A stretch of 53,227 bases of DNA from Hydnum rufescens UP504 (lineage: Eukaryota > Basidiomycota > Agaricomycetes > Cantharellales > Hydnaceae): assembly GCA_014904985.1 (NCBI GenBank), contig MU129161.1, positions 24,398-77,624 of the forward strand, in the 5' to 3' direction. The position numbers were made by a program, and so were the translations under genes. Below the pieces are notes generated by a model, which saw only the letters and a program-made list of their open reading frames with translations, had not been told where the DNA came from and made no database searches. Shown one piece after another: positions 1 through 9,448 of this stretch (position 1 is the stretch's first letter; every line of letters begins with the position of its first letter).

Positions 1-1224
1 GGAAATTAACATTTAAAGAATGTAGAAGCCAGGGGGGTTGGCTTCTTTATATTACACCAACTCTCTCTTCTTACTTTTGATCTTCCTCCCCCTCCCCCTC
101 AATTTAAGCTACTTCCACACATCAATTAATTCCATTTTTGGATACAGTCAGGGCTATAATATTATAAGCCCATTCCACCTATTTTGGGTGTAATTTAAAG
201 TGTTTAACATTAATGGTAGCTTGTTGTTCTCTTTTTTGCCTGAAAAGGGAGTTGAATGTCTAGAAGTAAACAGAATATGCTAATTTTTGGCACATGGTTA
301 GTTAATTATATGATCATAACCCATGTCCAATTTCAAGTCCATACCTTGTCTGTGGGGAGAGTAAATTGATTTTCAATGTTTAAACTTGTTTCCCTCATAT
401 CTCTGTACTTACTGAGTGGATCTGGCTGAAATTTTGATATGGTCTTTGCCTAAACAGTATCTAATCACATGCCAATTTCAGAATGATCCTTGCACTCCTT
501 ACATTTTGGCATTTCCAGTGCTTCTGGTACCTATTGTCCAGTTCACTCCCTTAAAGTAGGTATATTGGGCTGGTGTTTTGCACATAATTAGTACATTATG
601 TAGTTATGCTCTGTGCAAATTTTCAAGTCCCCAGCTACTTTTCTGGAGGAGGAAATGAATTTTTAATGTCCAGACTTGTTTCCTTCATATCTCCATAACC
701 TATGCATGAATTTGGCTGAAATTTTTATATGATTTGCATTGAGGTAATCTCTAATCACATGCCAAATTTCAGAGCAATCCTCCCATTTCTTATTTCCCAG
801 CAAGTTCCAGTGGTTCTGGTGATGTTTTTACTGCTCTCATTGTTTCAGGCACTAATCATTGGCCCTGGGCCAGATTTTTTCACTCTATTGGGGTCCCTAG
901 AGGCCCATCCATCTATCCCAGGCACCTCCCCCTGGTCCTGGGCCCCCATTGGGCTGGATGCCTAAATGTTTTTGGGATGCACTTCATCCAATTTCTGCAT
1001 TTAGGCATTTTTTAAAATAGGAAACACTGTATAATGTAATGGGATATTATCTAATGCACCCATCCCCATTGGGCTATCTGATTACCATATTTAGGATTTT
1101 TTATCATACAGTATATCTTGTGTATATATTAATTATTAATTTTGTTTGACTGAGATTTTGCAAAGTGCCCATAAATGAGGCCCTTGACATTGCTTGATGT
1201 CAAAATATTGTCAAATTGTAATTG
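1..1224. other. AT-rich segment of a DNA element ('X'), no gene recognised
   Basis: No reading frame here looks coding. The stretch appears to be the interior of a DNA element whose right end lies at 2716, because a beta LTR with a 4-bp duplication (CTGG) splits one sequence into the part before 1228 and the part after 2593. Motifs of the type TGATGTCAAA occur on both sides of that LTR, and also in element Y at 52614 and beyond. The left end of X lies outside the window. Function unknown. Confidence 0.45.
296..830. repeat. Diverged two-copy direct repeat (about 290 bp period)
   Basis: Two copies, about 296-545 and 586-830, share the same order of blocks: a TAGTTA..TATG block, 'TTTTCAAGTCC'-like, 'GAATTTTTAATGT..AGACTTGTTTCC', 'TCATATCTC', 'TGGCTGAAATTTT', 'ATCTAATCACATGCCAA', and a closing 'CCAGTG(C/G)TTCTGGT'. 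They are diverged by many substitutions and small indels. Internal to the non-coding segment of element X. Confidence 0.6.
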
Positions 1225-1228
1225 CTGG

Positions 1229-2592
1229 TGTTGGAGGGATAAAACCCTACTACGTATATTCCGCTTCAGGACCCGACTACCTCCTCAAACAAATCCAATT
1301 TATTCAATTCCAATCCTTCAAGTACCTACCATTCCTTTGATTGCCATATGATGTGGATTTCAATTCTCCAAGACCCACTTTATTTCTCTTTCCTCCACCT
1401 TGTACATGAGACATTTATCTGTCCATCTCCAAGTCTTCAACAGACTACCTCAAATTGTAGTCACTTCAAGCCCAGCCAACTGTGGCTCAGGCAATTCAAC
1501 TTGCCCTGTTTGTTTGGTACTCAATCCATTGTGCATTGCTCATTACCTCAGCAGGGATATACGAGTCCCAATTATATAATCAAGATTGCCTAATCCTTTG
1601 GATCCAACTCGCGGATTAGTCACATGTTAAATACAGGCTATTCCCATACTCTCAAGGAGTATTTCGAGAATATCGCCCTCATTTTTGATTGGATCGACTC
1701 GGCAAGATAGCGCCCAGAAAGCTACGATCAATACCTATCCAACGGTATCACATACGCGTTTATCGGATGCGAACTGCATCCTCCAGGTCGATTTTACTTC
1801 ATGCTCCACACTATCCTTCAGTATTTCGCAAATATCTCCACCAGTTTTGATCCAATTCATTAGTAACGACCACCTGCTGGAAAGACGTTGAAAATCCGCA
1901 TCGAATGGTACCAAGGGAAAAACGAGCGGATTAGAACTTGGCTTTCTGAAATTTAGTCTCCCCATGTCTCATTTCACTTTTACCTCCACCTTTCTGATTA
2001 TTAAAGGCAATTATGGTTCTGGCACCCTATGTCCGATGGAGGGTACGTCTAGGGTGACCAGTTTCACCTTTCCCCAAGGGATTCTGTTCAGTAGGAGAGG
2101 AGGAATACCTTGGTTAAGCCATATTCCCCTATTCTGACTTGTTAATTGAATATCTCCTTCAGTTTTAAAGCTTTTGACTCAATCTCTTTTTCATCATTTT
2201 CGCCTTAACCCCACCTTTCTTCCGGTTACCATGCCATTATTCCAAAATGTATATTAAGTGCAGGGGATGCGAATTTTGATTTCCCCCTCACCCTCAGTCT
2301 CTAAAGTCTTGAAGGACAGCTGTTGGCATCAGGGTGACTTCCAGAATACATCTAGTATTGTTCACACTTTGGATAGGCCCTCAAGAGGAGAGCCATCAGT
2401 GTGATTTCTGAATTAAATCCTCCATTCATTCATTGTTAGAGCAAGCCCGCCCTAGCAAGACAAATTCTCAACCTCCAGGCCTTTCATTCAATCAGACCTT
2501 AACCTATGGATTGACTCTGTGGCCCTCTCCTTTCGTCCTTGATTCAACAATCTTGGACTGTGGCATAGTCTCATAAGAGATTCCTGCTTACA
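1229..2592 (+). mobile_element. Solo LTR, family beta, copy 1
   Basis: A 1364-bp unit begins TGTTGGAGGG and ends TGCTTACA, and is bounded by a 4-bp duplication CTGG (1225-1228 and 2593-2596). It aligns over its whole length, in inverted orientation, with the split unit 8822-9448 plus 27225-27955. The TG..CA ends and the target duplication identify a long terminal repeat. No internal region of the same element is attached, so it is best read as a solo LTR left by LTR-LTR recombination. It sits inside element X. At 1956-1966 it carries the empty version of the site where gypsy1 is inserted in copy 2. Confidence 0.8.
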
Positions 2593-2716
2593 CTGGTTGT
2601 CAAATTCAGCTTTTTGATCATCACTTGACATCAAACTTGATTTCAGCCATTCAGGCCTACCTAAGTCATCAACATGTCCCTCCTTTTAAGGCCCCTCTAT
2701 ATGGCTGACCAGGCTG
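2593..2716. mobile_element. Right end of DNA element X (hAT-like terminal sequence)
   Basis: Read on the minus strand, the segment starts CAGCCTGGTCAGCCATAT at 2716. The first 14 bases are identical to the terminal sequence of foldback element B (17289 inward) and element A (29280 inward). It also aligns with the first 120 bases of element Y at 52614. It interrupts the gag reading frame on its right, and the adjoining 8 bases (GATTGTGC, 2717-2724) are the candidate target duplication. The other copy of that duplication would lie outside the window. Confidence 0.55.
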
Positions 2717-3657
2717 GATTGTGCAAGGTGTATTTTCATTTCATTAAATGATTTTGCCAATTCACCTACTTGATCTGAAACTGTTTTCAGGGCTGGAGTA
2801 GAGGCTGATTTATGTGGGGCCAATCCTCTCCTTGGGGGCATTTCCATCTGCATTTTTACACTATCACTATCACTACTCAACCCTTCTTCCTCTGATTCAT
2901 CATCACTGGAATCTGAATCTGAAGAATCTTAGTCTGATTTTGAGTGTTTGTAATAGTTTTTCTTGAATCTGACCTTGCCCTTGTAGTAAGTCTTTCCCTC
3001 ATGCTTATGCAGATCTTGAATGTTGTAATATATGTCATCCTTAAGGCAGGACTTTATGCATTTATAAGCTGTGAAATGGCTGAGGGGTTTGGAGTCGTCG
3101 AAACCTGGGAGCACTTGAAGGTAGGGTAATATGACTTGTTGAACTTCTTGGGGTATTCCTTGCCAGAATAAATTGTTTTCGTCCCTCTCCACAATCATTC
3201 CTTTTGCTTGTAAGTGATGAGCTTGAGTCACAAACTTTCAATAGTATGTGTCAAGGTCTGCTTCACTCTTAATTGAACAAGGCTTGAAACAATAGCGAGC
3301 TAGGCATTCCCTGGTGTACCTCTTGTTATCAGTTTGTCCATAGAAATCCCTAAGCCTGTCCACAAGTTCTTTAAAGGAATTTCCTTTTGCTTCAGGAAGA
3401 TTCTTTAATAACTCTGCGACTTTCCTTCCACAATATCATACCAAATGCTTACACTTCTCCTCATCTGTATATAATGCTTCTTCACAGCATGCTTCATAAT
3501 CAATAAGAAACTTGTCCAATTGCTTTCCTTTGAAATATGGAGCATCCTTGGCATCAATCAAGGGGTTTGCAGTGTTGTCATACTGAATTAATTGATTTAG
3601 ACTTGATTCAAATGCACAAAATTGATCAAAATTGCTTCCCCCTGTAAGGACTACCAA
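2717..3657 (-). pseudogene. gag: Retrotransposon gag-like protein, truncated and with nonsense codons
   Basis: Read leftward from 3657, immediately after the 863-bp LTR at 3659-4521, the frame gives a gag-type protein of Agaricomycete LTR elements. An N-terminal DAPYFKGKQLDKFL block is followed by helical segments (FWQGIPQEVQ), a basic stretch (YYKGKVRFKKNYYKH), an acidic serine tract (SDSSDSDSSDDESEEE) and a coiled-coil-like tail (SDQVGELAKSFNEMKIHL). There are in-frame stops near 3436 (LV-stop-YCGRK, plausibly CGA to TGA) and after KSD near 2930. The frame is cut at 2716 by element X. No zinc knuckle or pol is seen in the window; pol may lie further left, beyond X. The assignment rests on pattern recognition, not a search. 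Confidence 0.6.
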
Positions 3658-3658
3658 T

Positions 3659-4521
3659 TATAGAAGAGACCTAATAGGCTTTATGTGTTTTGATCAGTTG
3701 AAATGTTATAAGGTGTTTCATTTAGAATGTGTTAGATGAGGACAGATCAGTTTTGATTGGTTATGTGCCACTCAACTTGTTATTTTGTACTAGTTTTGTT
3801 GTTGGTTTGACCTCAGGACTCGAACACAAGACTCCAAGATTGATGCTTGGCACAAGATTTGAACATGGGACCTTCAGATACTCCAAAGTGTGGATAGCAA
3901 GACACCAAGATTTGAACACAAGACCTTAAGACACTTCCAAGACACTTCAAGACACAACTGCAAGACTCAGGATTCAGACACACAACTTCAAGAATGGATG
4001 TCTAGCAACTCCTACTCTGAGGGTTCTACAACTATCCACTATTCTTCCCATGACTAAGCAAGACTGAAACACTCTGATTCTCTTCTCCTTGCTTGAGATA
4101 CTATTATTCTCTCTACTAATGGATACTTGGATACTAGGGTACAATGATCCTCAGGGAGCACTTTGATCCTTGGAGGGGACTCCTCTTCAGATGCTCTTCT
4201 ACACTAAATCCCCCCTCTCTTTATACCTTTCTGAACCCTCCACATGACTCATCCACTTACTAATCCCCTTACTCATCCTTTAGTCATGCTCACTAATTGC
4301 CTTACCCATCCATTCCTAATGCCTTACCAATTGTCTTACTCATCTCCCTCCTTACTAACCTCTTGCTAGATCACCTGCCCTTAAGTCATGTGCCAAGATG
4401 TGGACTTCCTTAGTATAAGTGGTTATACTTCTCTTCTAGAGTTCTATGCTGGTAAGATGCAGATTTTCTTGAAGAGCTTAAACCAAGGGGTTTTTGAGGC
4501 TCGAACATTTTCTCTTCTACA
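3659..4521 (-). mobile_element. LTR (family delta), 5' LTR of the minus-strand gag element
   Basis: The unit has short inverted ends: TATAGAAGAGAC at 3659 and TCTCTTCTACA ending at 4521 (TGTAGAAGAGA read on the minus strand). A TATA-type sequence reads GGTATAAAGAG on the minus strand near 4207-4217, which fits the direction of the adjoining gag. Directly after the minus-strand end comes TTGGTAGTCCTTAC, a possible primer binding site. It lies inside the left arm of foldback element A, where it cuts the stem of an AGCAGC hairpin at 4527. GTGGG at 4522-4526 is the expected one side of a 5-bp duplication. Confidence 0.6.
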
Positions 4522-4526
4522 GTGGG

Positions 4527-6240
4527 TGCTGCTCTTTTGGCATTGTCGTACACCTGTAAGAAAGGAAACTCACCTAATATTGCCACACACCCACTGAAGC
4601 AGGTGTGTGGTGCTGTATTTGTTTTGTCCTTGTATATGTTGCAGGAAATTGAGGATCGGGGTATGGGTGGCTGCATGGTCCCATGTTTTGCCCCAGGCCT
4701 GATCTGTGCATTTGCCAGGTCAGATACCACACAATAAAATGTACCTAGAATAATGATGTGTTAGTAAAGAAAAAAAATGAAGGCAACACCAAAAGAGCAG
4801 CCAGGGCTACTCTTTTGGTGTTGCAGTACACTGTGTAATAAAAAAAAACTCACCTACTAGTACCACACACCCACTTCAGCAGGTGTATGGTATGTGATTT
4901 CATTGATCATCATTTCAGGGGGTGGGCACTGTGGCTTAGGTGGCTGTGCATTGAATGTCACACTGCGGGCTTGTCTGTGTCCTCATCAGGTGGGTTTTCA
5001 CATAGGGAAGGCACCTAGAAGATCAAATAATAATACATTAGTAAAAAAAAGAAAACAGAGGTGCCAAAGAGCAGCTTCTGCTGCTCTTTTGGCACTGGTG
5101 GGATTAGATGTACCTAATATTACCACACACCCACTTTGGTGGGTGTGTGGTACACAATTTCATCAATCATCATTTTGGGTGGCCAGCAAGCACTCAGGGC
5201 TTGGGTGGCTGTGCGTACTGGGAGCTTGTCCATGTCCTCATTGGGTGGGTCTTTGTGGAGGGAAGAGACCTAGAAGAAATGAATAATAATACATTAGTAA
5301 AAAAAAAAAAGAAAACAGAGGTGCCAAAAGAGCAGCTTCTGCTGCTCTTTTGGCACCAGTGGGATTAGACATACCTAATATTACCACACACCCGCTGAAG
5401 GGGGTGTGTGGTTCCATCCAGTGTTTCTGGCATCTTGCGTTGTGCATCCTTGTTCCCAGGTTTTGTCTGGCGGGTTGGGGGTTTTCAGTTCACAGTTTGT
5501 GCAGGTTGTGGGTGCAGACAGACAACTGACAATAATAAATCATATGTTAGTCAAGAGCCAAAATAAATAAAAAAAGAAAAGCCACACAAAAGGAGCAGCC
5601 TAGGCTGCTCCTTTTGTGTGATGGTAGGTACTTACCTTGAAAACCAATGCACCCCTTCAGCAGGTGTGTGGTTCCTGTGGCTCTCATGGTCTTCTGGCAT
5701 GGTTTCGGCAGGTTATGATTTGGGGGTGGCATGCAGGTTGTTGTTTCAGGGAGGGGGGGTTTGTTTGGCAGGTGTTTCTGGTGGTTGAGGTGATGGTCTA
5801 GAATAAGAGATGATATGTTAGTTAAAAATTAAAACCGGCCCAAAAAGAGCAGCATTGGCTGCTCTTTTTGGGCTATTAGAGGTGCACAATAGACTTACCT
5901 TACATAGAACCACACACCTGCTGCAGCAGGTGTGTGGTTCGCATGGTCAATCAGTGGGTGTGTTCTCACTTGTTGTGGCATTGTTTGGTGTCTTTTTGTT
6001 TGTCGCATATTCAGTTGGCACATTGTTGTTTGGACCCTGACCATTCGGGCCCTTGTTGTTGGCTGGTTTTTCTTTTGAGCCACCAGGCCATGATCTAAAA
6101 TAATAAAAGAATAACATTAGTAATGATATTCAAAGCCATGCAAAAAGAGCAGCTTTCACTGCTCTTTTTGTGCTGGCATATCTACTAGCATTAAAAAACT
6201 CACCTTTTGACCACACACCCACAGTGGCGGGTGTGTGGTC
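4527..6240 (-). mobile_element. Foldback element A, left arm: seven intron-like hairpin repeat units
   Basis: Seven tandem units read on the minus strand. Each has a CCACACACC..GGTGTGTGG palindrome, then a donor, a central AGCAGC..GCTGCT palindrome, a CTAAC/CTAAT branch-like site and an acceptor. Donors lie at about 4573, 4853, 5113, 5374, 5635, 5898 and 6203. Five are GTGAGT or GTAAGT; those at 5113 and 5374 are GTACAT and GTATGT. Acceptors lie at about 4745, 5015, 5270, 5798 and 6095. The acceptor expected near 5516-5530 is lost, and the outermost unit is cut by the delta LTR. Unit period is about 260-280 nt. Apparent proteins in this stretch are just translated palindromes. Confidence 0.7.
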
Positions 6241-6292
6241 ATCACTTGCCTTTCTAGGTGGCTCCCTGTTCAGTGTATTGACTCAACTCAAC

Positions 6293-6538
6293 CTCAACGC
6301 CAGCAATTGCCAGTACTCAAAAAGCACCCAAGTGCTGGTGCTACAAGCAGAATACATACTAATGGCAAGTATCTAGATGTGGAATACATACTATATAATA
6401 AATATTTATCCAAAAATGTGGAGAAGAAGAAGATAAATCAGAGCTCAATAAGGCATGATATGCCTAATTGTAAAGTGGATTGGGCCACTTCTATGGGTCA
6501 GAATTGGCCCAAAATTAAATATATTAGTGGTATATATG
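6293..6538. repeat. Core inverted repeat of element A, left arm
   Basis: The sequence from CTCAACGCCAGCAATTGCCA to TTAGTGGTATA is repeated, inverted and nearly identical, at 8215-8459. The two copies formed one long palindrome before a small hairpin and a Tc1/mariner element entered its centre. Its outer end (CTCAACGC.., about 37 nt) is about two-thirds identical to the outer end of the core of element B at 15459-15495, so A and B share a core boundary. Confidence 0.75.
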
Positions 6539-6611
6539 CACCCTACTTGGGCGACTAATTATATTGGATGGTCTGTCCAATATAATTAGTCACCCAAGTA
6601 GGGTGCATATA
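6536..6611. repeat. 76-bp near-perfect hairpin at the centre of the A palindrome
   Basis: Arms of about 33 nt run from TATGCACCCTACTTGGG to its complement CCCAAGTAGGGTGCATA, with a 7-nt loop (TGGTCTG). A single arm mismatch is visible (GGGCGACT versus AGTCACCC), which is a CpG/TpG difference. It could be a tiny TA-flanked MITE. The Tc1/mariner element is inserted at the TA at its right edge. Confidence 0.65.
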
Positions 6612-8217
6612 CAGTGACCCACAAAACTGTTGCAATGTTTGCCACTTTTGACCTTCTTTGGTTATTCTTCCCCAGTCAGGCCTTCAAAAAATTTGGAAAA
6701 ATATGTCCAAGATATGTATGCTTCTTGTCTACATATGTGCCAAATTTCATGGCAATCCATTAACATTTGACAGAGATATGCCCTCAACAAGTCACCTATG
6801 TCATTGCAACAGTTTTGTGGCTGACCTTTCAGATCAGAGAAACATGACATTACTGTCATGTGACATTGTTTATACCCAAAGGTACAAACACAGCCAAATA
6901 AATAAACATCGGAAAAGCATAAATACCAGCAGTCCCAAGGCTATATGCCCCCCAATCAACCATGCGTGCTTTATCAAATGCACAACTTGACAATGTCCTT
7001 CATCTCATTGACTCCAAGCACTCTGCCCACAAAATCTCCTCCATTACTGGTCTCCACACTTCTACTATCACCCATGTCTGGTCCAAACATCGCCCCCATG
7101 TTTCCAAGTCCTCTGGTGGTCGTCCATCAAAGCTTTCCCCCACTGATGTCCGCCATGCCATCCATCTTATCCACACTGGGAAGGCTACCACTGCCACCCA
7201 AGTTGCCCATTCCCTCCAATCCATCACCAACCAGTCACTCTCCAATGAAACAGTCTGCCGCCATCTGAAGAGTGCTGGTTTAAAGGCTGTGGTGAAGAAG
7301 AAACGTCCCCTGCTCTCCCAGCGCCACAAGCGTGAGAGACTGGACTTTGCCCTAAGCCATAAGGACTGGACTGTGGATGACTGGAAGCGTGTTGTGTGGT
7401 CTGATGAGACCAAAATTAATCACCTGGGCTCTGATGGGCGAAAATGGGTGTGGAAAAAGGCTGGGGAGGGCCTCTCTGATCGTCTGGTGGAAGGGACTCT
7501 GAAGTTTGGTGGTGGTTCCTTGATGATGTGGGAGTGTATGACATGGGAGGGGCCTGGATATGCATGCAAGATTGATGGCAAGATGGATGCCAACCTCTAC
7601 TGCCAAATTCTGGAGGATGAACTCCAAGGATCCCTCGAATTTTACAACAAATCACCTGGCGATGTGGTTTTCCAGCAGGACAATGACCCCAAACACACCA
7701 GCAAAATGGCCCAAGCCTGGTTCAAAGACCATGGTTTCAATGTCATGAAGTGGCCTGCCCAGTCCCCAGACCTCAATCCAATTGAACACCTCTGGCATCA
7801 CATCAAAACAAAGCTTGGAGGATATGAAGAACCCCCCAAAGGCATCCATGAGCTATGGGAGCGAGTAGAGGCAGAGTGGGAGAAGATTGAAGCAGGGGTG
7901 TGTCAAAATTTGATAGAAAGTATGCCTAGGAGGGTGGAAGCAGTGTGGAAGGCAAAGGGGGGTACACAAAATACTGAACTGTAATGATTTGTGTCACAAT
8001 TTCATGTGCCACAAAACCGTTGCAATGATATAGGTGGCTTGTTAAGGGCATATCTCTGTCAAATATTGATGGATTGCTGTGAAATTTGGCACATGTGTAG
8101 CCAAGAAGCATATACATCTTGAACATATTTTTTCAAATTTTTTAAATGGCTGGTTGGGGAGGTATAAACAAAGAGAGTCAAAAGTGGCAAACATTGCAAC
8201 GGTTTTGTGGGTCACTG
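6612..8217 (+). mobile_element. Tc1/mariner (DD34E) transposon, 1606 bp, apparently complete
   Basis: The element starts CAGTGACCCACAAAAC and ends with its complement, GTTTTGTGGGTCACTG. TA flanks both sides (6610-6611 and 8218-8219), the standard target of this superfamily. The terminal inverted repeats extend about 210 nt (6612-6820 and 8009-8217). They end internally with the same 19-nt motif as the outer end, in reverse orientation (CATTGCAAC..TTTTGTGG at 6802-6820; complement at 8009-8027). It carries one open transposase gene. It is inserted in the palindromic core of element A. Confidence 0.93.
6962..7984 (+). CDS. Tc1-type DDE transposase, intact, 340 aa
   Basis: Catalyses cut-and-paste excision and integration of its own element, acting in the nucleus on the terminal inverted repeats. 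The N-terminal ~110 residues form a bipartite helix-turn-helix DNA-binding region, with GGRPSKLSP (52-60) as an AT-hook-like linker. The catalytic triad is D148 (in VVWSDETK), D240 (in FQQDNDPKH) and E275 (in SPDLNPIEHLW). There are 34 residues between the second D and the E, which defines DD34E. Length is usual for the family (about 340). The frame has no stop, frameshift or intron. The ATG at 6962 is the first in frame after the 5' repeat. Among the transposon proteins here this is the one that looks most likely to be functional, so the insertion is comparatively young. Confidence 0.93.
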   Translation: MRALSNAQLDNVLHLIDSKHSAHKISSITGLHTSTITHVWSKHRPHVSKSSGGRPSKLSPTDVRHAIHLIHTGKATTATQVAHSLQSITNQSLSNETVCRHLKSAGLKAVVKKKRPLLSQRHKRERLDFALSHKDWTVDDWKRVVWSDETKINHLGSDGRKWVWKKAGEGLSDRLVEGTLKFGGGSLMMWECMTWEGPGYACKIDGKMDANLYCQILEDELQGSLEFYNKSPGDVVFQQDNDPKHTSKMAQAWFKDHGFNVMKWPAQSPDLNPIEHLWHHIKTKLGGYEEPPKGIHELWERVEAEWEKIEAGVCQNLIESMPRRVEAVWKAKGGTQNTEL

Positions 8218-8459
8218 TATACCACTAATATATTTAATTTTGGGCCAATTCTGACCCATAGAAGTGGCCCAATCCACTTTACAATTAGGCATATCATGCC
8301 TTATTGAGCTCTGATTTATCTTCTTCTTCTCCACATTTTTGGATAAATATTTATTATATAGTATGTATTCCACATCTAGATACTTGCCATTAGTATGTAT
8401 TCTGCTTGTAGCACCAGCACTTGGGTGCTTTTTGAGTACTGGCAATTGCTGGCATTGAG
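8215..8459. repeat. Core inverted repeat of element A, right arm
   Basis: Inverted near-identical copy of 6293-6538, separated from it by the Tc1/mariner element and the small hairpin. Differences between the arms are few (for example CAACGCC on the left against CAATGCC on the right, again a CpG change), so the palindrome was kept homogeneous until recently. Confidence 0.75.
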
Positions 8460-8518
8460 TGCATCTTTCTCCACATCTCTGCTACCACAACTGGCACTCA
8501 CCTGGAAAGGCAACCACA

Positions 8519-8821
8519 CAACCACACACCCACTGCAGGTGTGTGGTCAAAAGGTGAGTGTTTTTATCAATAGATACAATGGCACAAAAAGAGCAGCAAA
8601 AGCTGCTCTTTTTGTGCTGCTTTGAATTTTTATACTAACAAGTTGTTTATTCTAGATTGAGGCCTGGTCCAAGGCCCATGAAAACCCACGAGTGATGAGG
8701 GCCCCAATGGCAACATGACACACAGAAACACACCAAACGAGGATGCACTGCATGGTGATGTGACATATGGTAACATGACATATGGCAATGCACCAAATGG
8801 CAACACACCAAATCAAGACAT
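8519..8821 (+). mobile_element. Foldback element A, right arm, first unit (split by an LTR)
   Basis: The palindrome at 8521-8547 is followed by a GTGAGT donor at 8553, the AGAGCAGC..GCTGCTCT hairpin at about 8582-8617, a branch-like ATACTAACA near 8632, and a TTCTAG acceptor ending at 8655. The exon-like part begins at 8656 and is interrupted at 8821 by the beta LTR. It resumes at 27956 with the same word pattern (ATGACACACAGCAATGCA) and reaches the next palindrome at 28061. The 4-bp duplication ACAT (8818-8821 and 27956-27959) marks the junction. Confidence 0.75.
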
Positions 8822-9448
8822 TGTAAGCGGGAAACGGAAGTTGAATCCAACTATAGTCCATGATATGGAAATGAGGACAAAGAGAAGGGATCACAGGGTC
8901 AATCCAGGTGTTCAGGTCCTTGAAAAGGAGCAGTCTTTGGATTGGAGAAATGTACTGCTCTGATAGGGACTATCTAAACAGTGAATGAAGGGATCAAATC
9001 ACACACTAAGTCCTCCTCTTGAGAACCTATCAAAAGCGTGATAAGTAGTGATTGTGTTGTGGAGTTTACCCTTGGACCAGTGGCAGTTTGTTAAGCTGTC
9101 AAAACTGGGGATGAGGGGAAAGACAATGGAAATTCGCATCTCCTGCACTTAATATACATCACAGAAACATGCTATGGTAACCGGCGGAAAGGTGGGATTA
9201 AGGCGAAAATGATGAAAAAGGGATCAAGTAAAAAGCTTCAAAACTGAAGGAGATATTCAATTAACATGTCAGAATAGGGGAATATGGCTTAACCAAGGTA
9301 TTCCTCCTCTCCTACTGAACAGAATCCCTTGGGGAAAAGTGGAACTGGTCGCCCTAGACGTACCCTCCATCGGACATAGGGTTCCAGAACCATAATTGCC
9401 TTTAGTAATCAGAAAAGTGCAGGTAAAAGTGAAATGAGACATGGGGAG
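8822..9448 (-). mobile_element. Solo LTR beta, copy 2, left piece
   Basis: Starts TGTAAGCGGG after the duplication ACAT and aligns inverted with 1956-2592 of beta copy 1. It stops at GGGAG (9444-9448), where gypsy1 is inserted. The rest continues at 27225. Confidence 0.8.

Noticed and set aside
2593..2660. Primer binding site downstream of the beta LTR at 2593 (CTGGTTGTCAAATTC)
   Set aside because: CTGG is the target duplication of the solo LTR, and the following sequence belongs to element X, which is also seen at 52614 and beyond.
3800..3960. tRNA-like words (GATTTGAACACAAGACCTT)
   Set aside because: Repeated degenerate phrase inside the delta LTR; no acceptor or anticodon stems can be drawn.
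4500..6240. Regularly spaced palindromic repeats resembling a CRISPR array
   Set aside because: Units are 250-280 nt, palindromes vary and are linked to splice motifs, spacers are related to each other, and the context is a fungal transposon. No cas genes.
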